Shown here one piece after another: positions 1 through 8,050 of a stretch of DNA of 64,000 bases (position 1 is the stretch's first letter; each line of letters starts with the position of its first letter). Below the pieces are notes generated by a model that searched no databases, was not told where the DNA came from, and was given only the letters and a program-made list of their open reading frames with translations. The stretch comes from Dryocola sp051307055 (GTDB lineage: Bacteria; Pseudomonadota; Gammaproteobacteria; Enterobacterales; Enterobacteriaceae). The stretch covers positions 2,666,001 to 2,730,000 of the forward strand of contig NZ_CP149994.1 of the NCBI RefSeq assembly GCF_051307055.1, given 5' to 3'. The position numbers and the translations under genes were made by a program.

Positions 1-1
1 G

Positions 2-487
2 TATCTGCGCGACGATCACGTTCTGGATGCCGTGCTGCCGCCGGACATTCCTATTCCAAGCATCGCAGAGGTGCAGCGCGCCCTTTACGACGCCACCAAG
101 CTGGTAAGCGGTATGCCGGGAGAAGAGGTTAAGCAGCGTCTGCGCACCGGCACCGTCGTCACCACAGACGACAGAAACTGGGAGCTGCGCTACTCCGCCT
201 CGGCGCTGCGTTTTAACTTAAGCCGCGCGGTAGCCATCGACATGGAAAGCGCGACCATCGCCGCCCAGGGTTACCGCTTCCGCGTGCCGTACGGCACTTT
301 ATTATGCGTCTCAGATAAGCCGCTTCATGGCGAGATCAAGCTTCCGGGCCAGGCCAACCGCTTTTACGAAGGGGCGATTTCCGAGCATCTGCAGATTGGC
401 ATTTGTGCCATTGATTTATTACGCGCCGAAGGCGAACGCCTGCATTCGCGTAAGCTGCGCACCTTTAACGAACCGCCTTTCCGTTAA
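2..487 (+). CDS. amn: AMP nucleosidase, C-terminal part (gene begins before the window)
   Basis: The frame is open from the first bases, so only the last 161 codons are present. Amn hydrolyses AMP to adenine and ribose-5-phosphate in the cytoplasm and is part of purine salvage. The fragment carries the nucleoside-phosphorylase-like fold, including the AIDMESATIAAQGYRFRVPYG stretch, where the Met-Glu pair belongs to the nucleoside-binding site of the family. It ends in TFNEPPFR and TAA. The residues match my memory of E. coli Amn closely. amn next to a tRNA-Asn gene is the usual enterobacterial arrangement, which supports the call. The next gene starts 15 bases downstream on the same strand. 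Confidence 0.93.
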   Translation, partial: YLRDDHVLDAVLPPDIPIPSIAEVQRALYDATKLVSGMPGEEVKQRLRTGTVVTTDDRNWELRYSASALRFNLSRAVAIDMESATIAAQGYRFRVPYGTLLCVSDKPLHGEIKLPGQANRFYEGAISEHLQIGICAIDLLRAEGERLHSRKLRTFNEPPFR

Positions 488-502
488 TAAAAAGGAACTG
501 CA

Positions 503-2284
503 ATGCAACCAACTTCTCCGCTGTCTGCCCTGCGTAATCTGCTGAAAGCGCGCGAGCTTGACGGCATGCTGATACCCCGCGCCGATGCGCATCAGAGCGA
601 AGACTGCGCGCCGCATGACAACAAACTTGAGTTTATTAGCGGTTTCACCGGCTCTGCGGGCCTGGCATTGATCCTGCCCGACCGCGCCCTGCTCTTTGTC
701 GATGGGCGCTATCAGGTACAGGCTCGTCATCAGGTGAACCCCGAAGCCTTTGAAATCCATCACCTTCACGATGAGCCGATTCATCAGTGGCTGCGCGATA
801 ACCTGCCCGTCGGTAAGCGCATCGCTTTCGAGCCGCTGTTGATGGTGAACAGCCAGTACGAAAACCTGCGCACCAGCGGCTGTGAGCTGGTCGCCGTCAA
901 TGACGATCCGCTTAATGAGATCTGGCCGCATCGTCCGGCGGCGCCCTGCGGGGCCATAACGGTCATGCCTGATAACATCAGCGGTGAATCTTCGGCCAGC
1001 AAACGTCAGCGTGTTGCGGCCTCGCTCGTTGCAGCGGGCGCTGATTATCTGGCGCTCACCCTGCCGGATAATATCGCCTGGCTGCTGAACCTGCGCGGCT
1101 CGGATATCGCCATGAACCCGGTATCCCACTCTTTTGCGCTGGTGAAAAACGACGGCAGCATGGAGTGGTTTGTCGGCCGGGAAAAATTACAGCTGTTAAG
1201 CGACGAGATATTAGCGCCGCTAACCATCGCCAGGCCTGAAGATTTCCTGAGCCGCTGTAAAGAAATTGCCGCTGATAAACGCATCTGGCTTGACGGGGAT
1301 TATGCGCCGGTGGCGGTACGCTTTGCGGTTGAAGCTGGCGGAGGCAGCCTCCTGTGGCAGCCAGACCCGATTACGCTGATGAAGGCCAATAAGAATGAAG
1401 CTGAACTGGCCGGCTACCGCGCAAGCCATATTGATGACGGTGCAGCCTGGGTGAATTTCCTCGCCTGGCTGAGCCATGAGGTTCCCCTGCGCGAAGCGGC
1501 GGGCAACCCGGTTACCGAACTTGAAGCGCAGGAAAAGCAGCTGGCTTTGCGCAAGCTTGGCGACAATTTCCAGCAGCAAAGCTTCAGCACTATTTCCGCT
1601 GCGGGCAGCAATGCCGCCATGTGCCACTACCACTCCTCGCCTGAAACCAATCATGCCATTACCGGAAACGAGTTCTACCTCAACGATTCCGGCGGCCAGT
1701 ACGCGAACGGCACGACCGACGCCACGCGCACGCTGAGCTTCGGACCGGTTGATGCGCAGCGCCGCCTGCACTATACGGCGGTGCTGAAGGGGTTTCTGGC
1801 GCTGATTTCCCTGCAGTTCCCGCAGGGCACCCAGGGCCACCAGCTTGACGCTTTTGCTCGTCGTCCGCTCTGGGAACTGGGGCTGGATTACGACCACGGC
1901 ACCGGGCACGGCGTCGGCCATAATCTGCTAATCCATGAAAACCCGCACCGTTTAGCGAAGAAAGTGAACCCGTGGCCGCTGCTGCCGGGCAATATCATCA
2001 CCATCGAACCGGGCTATTATCTGGACGGCAGCCACGGTATCCGCATCGAAAATCAGGTGGAAGTGGTAGCCTCACGGCCGGGCTTCTGCAAATTTGCCTC
2101 CCTGACGCTGATTCCTGTCGATCTCAGCGCCGTGGATCTGTCGTTGCTAAACGAGCAAGAGATCGCCTGGCTGGATAATTATCATCTGTGGGTTCGTGAG
2201 ACGCTTTCGCCGCGCGTGAGCAGCGAAGCACGCCCGTGGCTGTTTGCCGCAACCGCAGCGGTGCGCGCGCGCATGGCTGGCTAA
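503..2284 (+). CDS. M24B-family Xaa-Pro aminopeptidase (aminopeptidase P type), 593 aa
   Basis: Probable cytoplasmic dinuclear-metal peptidase that removes an N-terminal residue preceding proline. Two creatinase-like N-terminal domains (about residues 1-320) are followed by the pita-bread catalytic domain and a C-terminal extension, as in the large 590-600 aa subgroup. The five expected metal ligands are visible: Asp395 (NDSGGQY), Asp406 (TTDATRT), His469 (GTGHGVGH), Glu502 (TIEPGYY) and Glu516 (RIENQVE). The start is chosen for the AAGGA sequence 8-12 bases upstream of ATG. It lies 15 bases after amn and may share its transcript; a hairpin terminator follows. It is longer than classical PepP (about 440 aa) and is not that orthologue. 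Natural substrate unknown. Confidence 0.88.
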   Translation: MQPTSPLSALRNLLKARELDGMLIPRADAHQSEDCAPHDNKLEFISGFTGSAGLALILPDRALLFVDGRYQVQARHQVNPEAFEIHHLHDEPIHQWLRDNLPVGKRIAFEPLLMVNSQYENLRTSGCELVAVNDDPLNEIWPHRPAAPCGAITVMPDNISGESSASKRQRVAASLVAAGADYLALTLPDNIAWLLNLRGSDIAMNPVSHSFALVKNDGSMEWFVGREKLQLLSDEILAPLTIARPEDFLSRCKEIAADKRIWLDGDYAPVAVRFAVEAGGGSLLWQPDPITLMKANKNEAELAGYRASHIDDGAAWVNFLAWLSHEVPLREAAGNPVTELEAQEKQLALRKLGDNFQQQSFSTISAAGSNAAMCHYHSSPETNHAITGNEFYLNDSGGQYANGTTDATRTLSFGPVDAQRRLHYTAVLKGFLALISLQFPQGTQGHQLDAFARRPLWELGLDYDHGTGHGVGHNLLIHENPHRLAKKVNPWPLLPGNIITIEPGYYLDGSHGIRIENQVEVVASRPGFCKFASLTLIPVDLSAVDLSLLNEQEIAWLDNYHLWVRETLSPRVSSEARPWLFAATAAVRARMAG

Positions 2285-2289
2285 CGCTT

Positions 2290-2316
2290 AAAGGGCCGAC
2301 AAAAACGGCCCTTTTC
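2290..2316 (+). terminator. Rho-independent terminator after the aminopeptidase gene
   Basis: Nine-base stem AAAGGGCCG / CGGCCCTTT with an ACAAAAA loop and a short T run, six bases after the stop codon. Confidence 0.8.
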
Positions 2317-2367
2317 AGGCTTTTGCTGCAAAAATCCGCAGTCAGACACAATAAGTCCAAACAGCCT

Positions 2368-2396
2368 TTGACAACCCCGATGCACCTCGTTACTAT
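2368..2396 (+). promoter_or_regulatory. Sigma-70 promoter of the first tRNA-Asn
   Basis: TTGACA at 2368-2373 and TACTAT at 2391-2396 with 17-base spacing, ending 18 bases before the mature tRNA. Near-consensus, as expected for a stable RNA gene. Confidence 0.75.
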
Positions 2397-2414
2397 GCGC
2401 CCCGTTCACACGAT

Positions 2415-2490
2415 TCCTCTGTAGTTCAGTCGGTAGAACGGCGGACTGTTAATCCGTATGTCACTGGTTCGAGTCCAGTCAGAGGAGCCA
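2415..2490 (+). tRNA. tRNA-Asn (anticodon GTT), copy 1
   Basis: Seventy-six bases with CCA encoded. The acceptor stem TCCTCTG pairs with CAGAGGA; the anticodon loop is CTGTTAA with GTT at its centre; the T arm contains GTTCGAGTC. Identical over its whole length to the second copy at 18204-18279. Enterobacteria carry several Asn tRNA genes here, and they are frequent integration targets. The sequence immediately downstream is an integrase remnant, so this tRNA probably formed the left end of an integrated element. Confidence 0.97.
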
Positions 2491-2651
2491 AATCGCTGTT
2501 TTTATGCTTACTTATGCGTGCCTGTGTGATTAGGCTTCAATAAGTTAGCGTGAAAATCTTTTCCGATGCATATCTGGTTTTCCCTCCGCATCCGGTGAAA
2601 TTGGTGGTCTGATTTGGGGTCATTTCAGTTCGATAATGGAGTGACCACCTT
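2491..2651 (+). repeat. tRNA-to-integrase leader, diverged copy A
   Basis: This spacer between the tRNA 3' end and the integrase start resembles 18280-18440 after the second tRNA-Asn. Shared landmarks include CTGTTTTTATGC near the tRNA, CCCTCCGCATC, GGTGGTCTGAT versus GGCGGTCTGAT, and CATTTCAGTTCGAT just before the start codon. The pair looks like old, diverged att-integrase junctions of related elements. Confidence 0.6.
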
Positions 2652-3146
2652 ATGTCCCTGTCCGATGCGAAAATCCGCAGTATCAAGCCTTCTGATAAAC
2701 CCTTTAAACTGACCGATTCTCAGGGCCTGTATCTGCTTGTCAATCCGGGCGGTTAACGCCTCTGGTATCTCAAATATCGCTTCAACCGTAAAGAATCCCG
2801 CATTGCGTTAGACGCATATCCGCAAGTTTCGCTTTCCGACGCCTGCCAGCAGCGCGACGGTATCCGCCAACTGCTGGCACAGAATATCAATCCAGCACAA
2901 CAGCGCATGACTGAAAAAAGCCGCTGCGTCACCGGAAAAATGCTTTAAGGCTGTTGCGGCGGCATGGCATAAAACCAACAAAAAATGGTCGGCTGACTAT
3001 GCAGAGCGCATCATTGCCAGTATGAAAAACCATATCTTTCCGGCAATCGGTCATCTGCCTGTCACCCATCTCAAAACACAGCATTTCACGACGCTGCTGA
3101 GAATTATTGAGGATAAAGGCTTTCTGGAAGTCGCCTCCAGTACTTA
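2652..3146 (+). pseudogene. Tyrosine (P4/DUF4102-type) integrase remnant
   Basis: Translation from ATG 2652 gives MSLSDAKIRSIKPSDKPFKL followed by TDSQGLYLLVNPGG, the typical N-terminal arm-binding domain of P4-like integrases (DUF4102). An in-frame TAA at 2754 interrupts it. Beyond the stop the same frame continues with RLWYLKYRFNRKESRIALDA and runs to a second stop near 2948. Core-binding-domain residues (WSADYAERIIASMKNHIFPA, then IGHLPVTHL) follow in another frame up to about 3146. The catalytic domain with the R-H-R-Y residues is absent. The gene cannot make an active recombinase. Its place right after tRNA-Asn is the normal integrase position of a genomic island. Confidence 0.85.
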
Positions 3147-3440
3147 ATGGTTCACGGGTGACCAGATATAACGCAGGCAATGACGTTTCATCTGCCTTTC
3201 CCTGAGCCTGTCAACAGGCTCTCCCCTGTATAAATGTGGGAGAGTTTATTCTCCTGGAAACAAGGTGCAGTTCATCCTCTTTTTTCAAGGCTGTTTCATT
3301 ATTCACTCTCATTTAAACTACATTGCCAACCTTTTAATTCACATTAATTAAAAATAAAGGAATATCACCTAACAGTATTAACTGCCAGGCTGATGAGGGA
3401 AGTAGAACTGGATTTTCAGCCGGGCTAAGTCGATCTGTAA
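3147..3440. other. Intergenic region between integrase remnant and lipid operon
   Basis: AT-rich, 294 bases. Contains an 8-base palindrome GAGCCTGT-CA-ACAGGCTC near 3205. No gene and no clear terminator for the minus-strand operon could be seen. Confidence 0.4.
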
Positions 3441-4187
3441 TTAATAATCTTCCTGTTTGAGAACATATTCACTCGACATACTGAGTTCTTTATCCAATGC
3501 GGCAATTTCCGTGCTCATTTTCTCATATACAGCGGCAACAACTTCACGGACAGGCTGTGTAGCAATGGTTTCTTTGGGCACCGGCGGTAAAAACCTGATG
3601 ATAATTTTTCCGTTATTAATTCTGTTAAGTTTGAAACTACCATAGTAATTACTGACACTAACCGGAATAAGCGATAACCCTGCATTACGAGCAAGATGGA
3701 AAGCACCAGTTTTGAACGGTTTCAGGCCTTTTCCATAGTTCCGCGTACCTTCGGGGAATAACCAGACGGAAATATTGTTCCTCAGCATTTTTTCTTTGGT
3801 TCTTTGCAGCGCTTGCATCGCTTTAATCTTATTACCGCGCTCGATAAAAATGTTGCCGGACAGCCAATAAATCAGGCCAAAGAAAGGGAAGTACAGGATG
3901 CTTTTTTTTCCGATGCTTACGGCCCCGGGTGGTACAGCAGCGGTAAGAAAGAAAATGTCATAGTTGCTTTGATGATTGGCGACATAGACGCAACTGCCTG
4001 AGGGTATATTTTCCCTGCCGGTAATTGTGATTTTAACCCCAAGCAGCCAGGACATTTTACTGTAAAGCTGGGCAGCGAAGCGAACATTCATGACGTTACG
4101 GGGTCGGAAAAGGCAGACAAACAGCACCACTACGCTGCTCAATAGTATAAAAACGCCCATCAAAATCAGTCTGACTATAGCAATCAT
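3441..4187 (-). CDS. PlsC-type lysophospholipid/1-acylglycerol-3-phosphate acyltransferase
   Basis: Membrane-anchored acyltransferase of the PlsC (LPLAT) family, about 248 aa. An N-terminal hydrophobic helix (IAIVRLILMGVFILLSSVVV) precedes the catalytic motif NHQSNYD (the HX4D motif) and the FPEGTRN motif that binds the phosphate-bearing acceptor. ATG 4187 is preferred over TTG 4199, which also keeps the frame open. Last gene of the minus-strand operon, 15 bases after the previous gene. The housekeeping plsC lies elsewhere in enterobacteria (near parC), so this is probably a dedicated copy that acylates the operon product. The acceptor is unknown; it need not be a glycerolipid. Confidence 0.8.
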   Translation of the reverse strand: MIAIVRLILMGVFILLSSVVVLFVCLFRPRNVMNVRFAAQLYSKMSWLLGVKITITGRENIPSGSCVYVANHQSNYDIFFLTAAVPPGAVSIGKKSILYFPFFGLIYWLSGNIFIERGNKIKAMQALQRTKEKMLRNNISVWLFPEGTRNYGKGLKPFKTGAFHLARNAGLSLIPVSVSNYYGSFKLNRINNGKIIIRFLPPVPKETIATQPVREVVAAVYEKMSTEIAALDKELSMSSEYVLKQEDY

Positions 4188-4202
4188 AAACCTGTCCAAT
4201 AT

Positions 4203-4658
4203 TTAACTATGTTGAGTTTCGCGTTGCTGAAAGCCCAGCCACACCTGCTGGTAACTAACGACGGTTTCCTCGTCAACCTTACTTTCACCACTAATAATAA
4301 TAAAGCTATCTTTGCGAACATTAAGGAAAACATGATGTTGGATAATTTCTCCGGCTATGATAGCGCGCCGGAAGTGAATATTTTTACAGGAAATAACATA
4401 AGGGGAAAAATCCCGTTCGGCACAGTGCAGATACAATCCGGCAGACTGGAAAAACGACTCAACAACCAGGCAGTCCGGATAGATAAACTCTTGATGGTTT
4501 TTAAAATCAGCGTGCCTGAAAACGTAGTCATTCAGCGAAACAAATTTTTCAGTAATGACTTTGCTGCCGTTTTCAATAACTCTGTCCATCAGTACCATCG
4601 GAAAACGATGCGGATTACCGCCAATCATCCCGATATTGATTCGGGTATTAATCTGCAT
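4203..4658 (-). CDS. Hotdog-fold dehydratase-like protein carrying the FabZ glutamate
   Basis: About 151 aa, counting from ATG 4658, which has AGGTGAAG upstream and overlaps the previous gene by 11 bases. The N-terminal PHRFPMVLMDRV resembles the opening helix of FabZ, and VESFFQSAGL matches the FabZ helix that supplies the catalytic Glu (Glu67 here). The usual GHFPG segment is not conserved: where FabZ has the catalytic His I read Lys53 (DFKNHQEFIYPD), with His55 close by. It is therefore a FabA/FabZ relative that seems to lack half of the catalytic dyad, while its neighbour has the other half. A heterodimeric 3-hydroxyacyl-ACP dehydratase is inferred. It could instead be a structural or thioesterase-like subunit. 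Confidence 0.7.
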   Translation of the reverse strand: MQINTRINIGMIGGNPHRFPMVLMDRVIENGSKVITEKFVSLNDYVFRHADFKNHQEFIYPDCLVVESFFQSAGLYLHCAERDFSPYVISCKNIHFRRAIIAGEIIQHHVFLNVRKDSFIIISGESKVDEETVVSYQQVWLGFQQRETQHS

Positions 4659-5001
4659 GATCTTCACCTGCATAAAAAACAAAGTGAATTTTCACCACGG
4701 CTTCCTGCGATAAATCCTCCACCCGCGTCACAACGTCAATGTTGCCCTCCGCAGCCGGGTAACATTCAATAATGTAATTCAGTTGAGTGTTCGCCGTGAC
4801 CATTTTAATAAATTTTGCTTGCTTGATAACATAAGGTAAATCGGCTAGTTCCAACGGAAGCAGCCTTAAAATCTCCCTGAAATGAAACACACCAGGAAGC
4901 ACCGGTCTGCCCGGAAAATGTCCCTCGAAAGCCAGGTGCCCTGCAGCAAAGTACCGACTATAAGTTATCTTACTTGCGTGACGCTCCTCCGCAATTTTCA
5001 C
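4648..5001 (-). CDS. Hotdog-fold dehydratase-like protein carrying the FabZ histidine
   Basis: 117 aa, GTG start overlapping the stop of the preceding gene by 4 bases (GTGA), so translation is probably coupled. Contains GHFPGRPVLPGV, the FabZ/FabA active-site loop with His28. The helix that follows reads FHFREILRL; the residue aligned with the catalytic Glu is Arg42, with Glu43 one place later. The N-terminal FabZ helix is missing and the protein is shorter than FabZ (about 150 aa). Small hotdog dehydratases of this kind occur in aryl-polyene-type clusters. It is expected to act on ACP-bound 3-hydroxyacyl chains together with the next gene product. Confidence 0.75.
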   Translation of the reverse strand: MKIAEERHASKITYSRYFAAGHLAFEGHFPGRPVLPGVFHFREILRLLPLELADLPYVIKQAKFIKMVTANTQLNYIIECYPAAEGNIDVVTRVEDLSQEAVVKIHFVFYAGEDHAD

Positions 5002-5948
5002 TGTGACACCCTCTCAATAAGAGCCATTCCATAAAAACCGTCTGCATCTATAGCCAGCTGTACCCCGAACTTATCATCGCCGGGGCGGGACAAAAAATCT
5101 TCCAATTGCCATGCTCCCAGCCCCGCCATCAACACTCGTGCAGCAGCAGGTAGAACCGTCAACGTCGCCTGCGTGAATCGTTGCGCCAACATCCCTGAAT
5201 GGCCGCTGGCATCCCAAAGATTAATGTGGTCAACGTCGGTTTCCGCCACGCCCTGGCTGAAAAGAAAACTCGCCAGCCGATTCGCCAGCAGCGAACGTTG
5301 CGACAGCCTTCCGGTGGAGACAGCAAGAATGCGGGCTGTGGCCTGAGGCTGCGCTGAAAATATATATAAAGCGGCATAGCACTGAAGTGGGAAGCGTTCT
5401 TGCTCGTTTTGTTTCCTGTTATGACTCAGAGACTGGCCATATAACCCTTGCCAGCTCTCCAGGGCGCTGACAAAAATATCCTGAGCCTGACCCCGTCGTT
5501 TCAGGGCAAAAGCTTTGGTCAGCGCCTCATAAAACGATAGCTCGCTGGCACACAAACTAATATTCGGGCCATCAAAACCATAGTGAATGGCGGCCATTCC
5601 AGCCGTTGAATTAATTACCGTATTAGGAATATTGCCTGGGGAAATCAGATGAGGCAGCGCATTTTGCCGGGACTCAATTAGCAGTTTACAAACGCTGTCA
5701 AACGCCCCCATTGAGGTGGCGCTGACCATTGCCGCATGCGGTTCCCAGCTCGTAGTCCGGCTCAACGCGGCAAAGCAACAAAGCATATTGACCGTTTGTG
5801 AATCGATATTGCGCAACTTTTTACCCGCCAGAACCGCAGATTCATCGATTTGCTGCCGCTCCTCACTGGCCAGCGGCTGACAATTTCCGGATTGTATCCC
5901 ATCTCTTAAACTGCACCAGTAGCTGAGAGAAAGAGAAAATTTATCCAT
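4998..5948 (-). CDS. Ketosynthase-like chain-length-factor subunit (KS-beta), no catalytic cysteine
   Basis: 316 aa with a thiolase/KAS N-terminal fold of the ketoacyl-synt_2 type: ATSMGAFDSV, NSTAGMAAIHYGFDGPN and the downstream ALxSW region can be recognised. Aligning GPNISLCASELS with GPAYTIGNACSA of the neighbouring KS puts Glu136 where the nucleophilic Cys should be; Cys133 is three residues earlier. Neither an HGTGTP-like nor a GHAMG-like histidine motif is present. This fits a non-catalytic partner of a KS heterodimer, as in type II PKS and aryl-polyene systems. It overlaps the KS gene by 8 bases, consistent with 1:1 synthesis. Role as chain-length factor is inferred. Confidence 0.78.
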   Translation of the reverse strand: MDKFSLSLSYWCSLRDGIQSGNCQPLASEERQQIDESAVLAGKKLRNIDSQTVNMLCCFAALSRTTSWEPHAAMVSATSMGAFDSVCKLLIESRQNALPHLISPGNIPNTVINSTAGMAAIHYGFDGPNISLCASELSFYEALTKAFALKRRGQAQDIFVSALESWQGLYGQSLSHNRKQNEQERFPLQCYAALYIFSAQPQATARILAVSTGRLSQRSLLANRLASFLFSQGVAETDVDHINLWDASGHSGMLAQRFTQATLTVLPAAARVLMAGLGAWQLEDFLSRPGDDKFGVQLAIDADGFYGMALIERVSQ

Positions 5949-7164
5949 GCGTATTCATACTCCTGAAAGCTACGATGGCGTTATTCCCGCCAAAAGCAAA
6001 TGCATTGTTCAACGCAACGTTAACCGGCTGAGGCAAATATTTCACGTTTAACGACAGGTTTATTTCTGGGTCTAATTCGTTGAGATTAATAGTCGGGGGA
6101 ATGCCGTGATTAAGGGCAAACATACAAGCAACGGCACCGAAACCGGCTGCCGCCCCCATCGCATGCCCGGTCATGGATTTAATCGAGCCACACATCGGGA
6201 TGTCATCGCCAAATACCTTCTCTAATGACTGGTACTCGTTGAGGTCATTAGCAGGCGTGCCAGTGCCATGCATACAAATATAATCCACCTCTTCTGGCGC
6301 CAGGCCGGCGGTGTCAAGACAGCGTCTCAGGCAGATTTTGATTTTTTCAGGGTTAAGATTGGTCATATGGGTGGCATCACAATTCATCCCATACCCGACA
6401 ACTTCACCATAAATTTTCGCTTTTCTGGCCAGCGCAGATGACAACTTTTCCAGCAGTAGAATACTTGCACCTTCCGCAGGGATAATCCCTTTGCGGTGAA
6501 GGTCAAAAGGCGTACAGTGTTTTTCACTGATAGCGGACAGGCGATGAAAGATTGAGAATGTTTTGCGACAAACCACGTCGCTGCCGCCGCATATAGCGAA
6601 ATCAGCCTCAGTACTTTGCAGATATTCTACCGCGGACACAATCGCCGCATTGCTGGCAGAACAGGCATTACCAATGGTATATGCAGGCCCGGTTGAATCA
6701 AGGTAAAGACTAACGTTACGGCTGATACGGGCATGGGCAACCATATCAAAGCTGTCTGGCGGAACGGTTGCCGCATTGTGCAGTTGTGATACCAGTGCAT
6801 CGATGCGCTGTGATTCACCATCGGTGGTACCAAGAAAACAGCCAACCGGCAGATTCTTGAGTTCTTCTCGCGTCAGGCCTGCGTCGTCGATTGCTAACTG
6901 AGTTCCCAAAATGGCATACAGGCTGGCTTTTTCGCAACACTCTGGCAAAACGCCGAGTGAATATTGGTTAAGGTCCAGCGCACCAACTTCACAGGCGTAC
7001 TGGTGCTTATATTTACTCACATCTATGGAGCATGCAGGCTTAGCCCCGTCTCGCCCTGCGGCGAGCGAGAGGAAAAAGTCTTCTTTGCCAATCCCCAAAG
7101 CATGGACAGGTCCAAGGCCCGTCACCACTATCCGTTCACTATCGAAGGCGTTAAACTGTCTCAT
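5941..7164 (-). CDS. 3-oxoacyl-ACP synthase (KAS II/FabF-type, KS-alpha)
   Basis: 407 aa, the usual FabF length. It catalyses decarboxylative condensation of malonyl-ACP with an acyl chain. The complete Cys-His-His site is present: Cys168 (GNACSASN), His299 (CMHGTGTPAND) and His334 (MTGHAMGAA), with the C-terminal FAFGGNNA loop. ATG 7164 overlaps the ACP stop codon by one base and is preceded by AGGAGG. It is not the housekeeping fabF, which lies in the fab cluster elsewhere. Together with the Cys-less partner just downstream it forms a KS-alpha/KS-beta pair, the mark of a specialised type II synthase. Confidence 0.92.
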   Translation of the reverse strand: MRQFNAFDSERIVVTGLGPVHALGIGKEDFFLSLAAGRDGAKPACSIDVSKYKHQYACEVGALDLNQYSLGVLPECCEKASLYAILGTQLAIDDAGLTREELKNLPVGCFLGTTDGESQRIDALVSQLHNAATVPPDSFDMVAHARISRNVSLYLDSTGPAYTIGNACSASNAAIVSAVEYLQSTEADFAICGGSDVVCRKTFSIFHRLSAISEKHCTPFDLHRKGIIPAEGASILLLEKLSSALARKAKIYGEVVGYGMNCDATHMTNLNPEKIKICLRRCLDTAGLAPEEVDYICMHGTGTPANDLNEYQSLEKVFGDDIPMCGSIKSMTGHAMGAAAGFGAVACMFALNHGIPPTINLNELDPEINLSLNVKYLPQPVNVALNNAFAFGGNNAIVAFRSMNTHG

Positions 7165-7427
7165 TAATCGGCTTCCTCCTGCTGTGCTGCAGGAATTTCC
7201 TGCATCATTGCGTAGATCGAGTTCATATCCGTCATTTTTTCTGCATGGCTTTCAGGCAGATGAATACCAAATTCCGTCTCAATGGCTGCCAAGATTTCGA
7301 TGCCGGTAATAGAATCAGCACCGTACTCTGATTTGAATAGCGCATCCTCAACGATTTCTTCGCTATTAACTTCAAGAATTTCAGCAACCAATTCTTTCAG
7401 TCTGGCTTGAAAATTTTCGTGGTTCAT
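7164..7427 (-). CDS. Dedicated acyl carrier protein
   Basis: 87 aa, acidic, with the phosphopantetheine site GADSITG (Ser39) at the start of helix II and the expected pattern LxxLVAEILEV...EYGADSI...LAAIETEF. Start ATG is preceded by GGAGA. It carries the growing acyl chain as a thioester and presents it to the KS pair, the dehydratases and probably the oxoamine synthase. No phosphopantetheinyl transferase gene is in the operon, so activation by the cell's own AcpS or EntD-type enzyme is implied. It lies between the methyltransferase-like gene (14 bases) and the KS gene. Confidence 0.92.
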   Translation of the reverse strand: MNHENFQARLKELVAEILEVNSEEIVEDALFKSEYGADSITGIEILAAIETEFGIHLPESHAEKMTDMNSIYAMMQEIPAAQQEEAD

Positions 7428-7441
7428 GGCGTTCTCCAGAT

Positions 7442-8050
7442 TTAAATAAGAAAGGGGAATAACTTCCAGGAAGATTTTTTGTAGAGTGAATACTGGTGCC
7501 CAAAGCTTGTTTTCATCATCTCTTCTTCATTTTCAATTCGACGCATGGCGAGGATGAAAAAAATTAAAAAGCAGAGTAATCCAGCATCCGGATGAAGAAA
7601 GCAGCCAAAGCCAGCCATCAGCATAATAGTTCCGCTGTAAGCAGGGTGGCGAATAAACCTGAACAAACCATAAGTAATCAGTTTATGTCCGTCCAGAACG
7701 CGTAAGGTATGGGAAAAATGTATCCCCAGTGTAACCTTAGCGCATGTCCGAAGTATGCAACCCAGTAATACCAGAAGACATCCTATTAATATCATTGCAG
7801 AGTTATTATCAACGGTATTTGCAAAATACATCAGCACAGAAATTGTTGACGAAATCACCATGGCGCTTAGGATTCCCTTATCACGGGAACGGTTATCTGA
7901 AATTTCCTTCAGGAAAAACAATTCATTCAACTCTGCTATAAAAGCAACCGGATAAAGCAATGTATCTTTACCCACATACAGTGCCATCCCCCAAGACAAT
8001 ATCAATGGAAATATGAAAGCAAACAGCAACGAGAAGCGGAATTTTTTCAT
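7442..8050 (-). CDS. Isoprenylcysteine carboxyl methyltransferase (ICMT/PEMT)-like membrane protein
   Basis: 202 aa integral membrane protein with about five hydrophobic segments. The C-terminal half contains the family signature: GLFRFIRHPAYSGTI, where RHPxYxG binds S-adenosylmethionine, and the later RIENEEEMM...FGHQYSLY segment. Bacterial members methylate small lipophilic substrates at carboxyl, amino or other positions; the true substrate is usually unknown. ATG overlaps the preceding stop as ATGA. Within this operon it probably methylates a membrane-bound lipid intermediate. Methyl transfer is family knowledge; the substrate is a guess. Confidence 0.78.
   Translation of the reverse strand: MKKFRFSLLFAFIFPLILSWGMALYVGKDTLLYPVAFIAELNELFFLKEISDNRSRDKGILSAMVISSTISVLMYFANTVDNNSAMILIGCLLVLLGCILRTCAKVTLGIHFSHTLRVLDGHKLITYGLFRFIRHPAYSGTIMLMAGFGCFLHPDAGLLCFLIFFILAMRRIENEEEMMKTSFGHQYSLYKKSSWKLFPFLI

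Noticed and set aside
419..1129. Long minus-strand frame opposite the aminopeptidase gene (236 aa)
   Set aside because: Lies entirely antisense to a gene with complete metal-ligand motifs and shows no recognisable residues of its own; typical shadow in GC-rich DNA.
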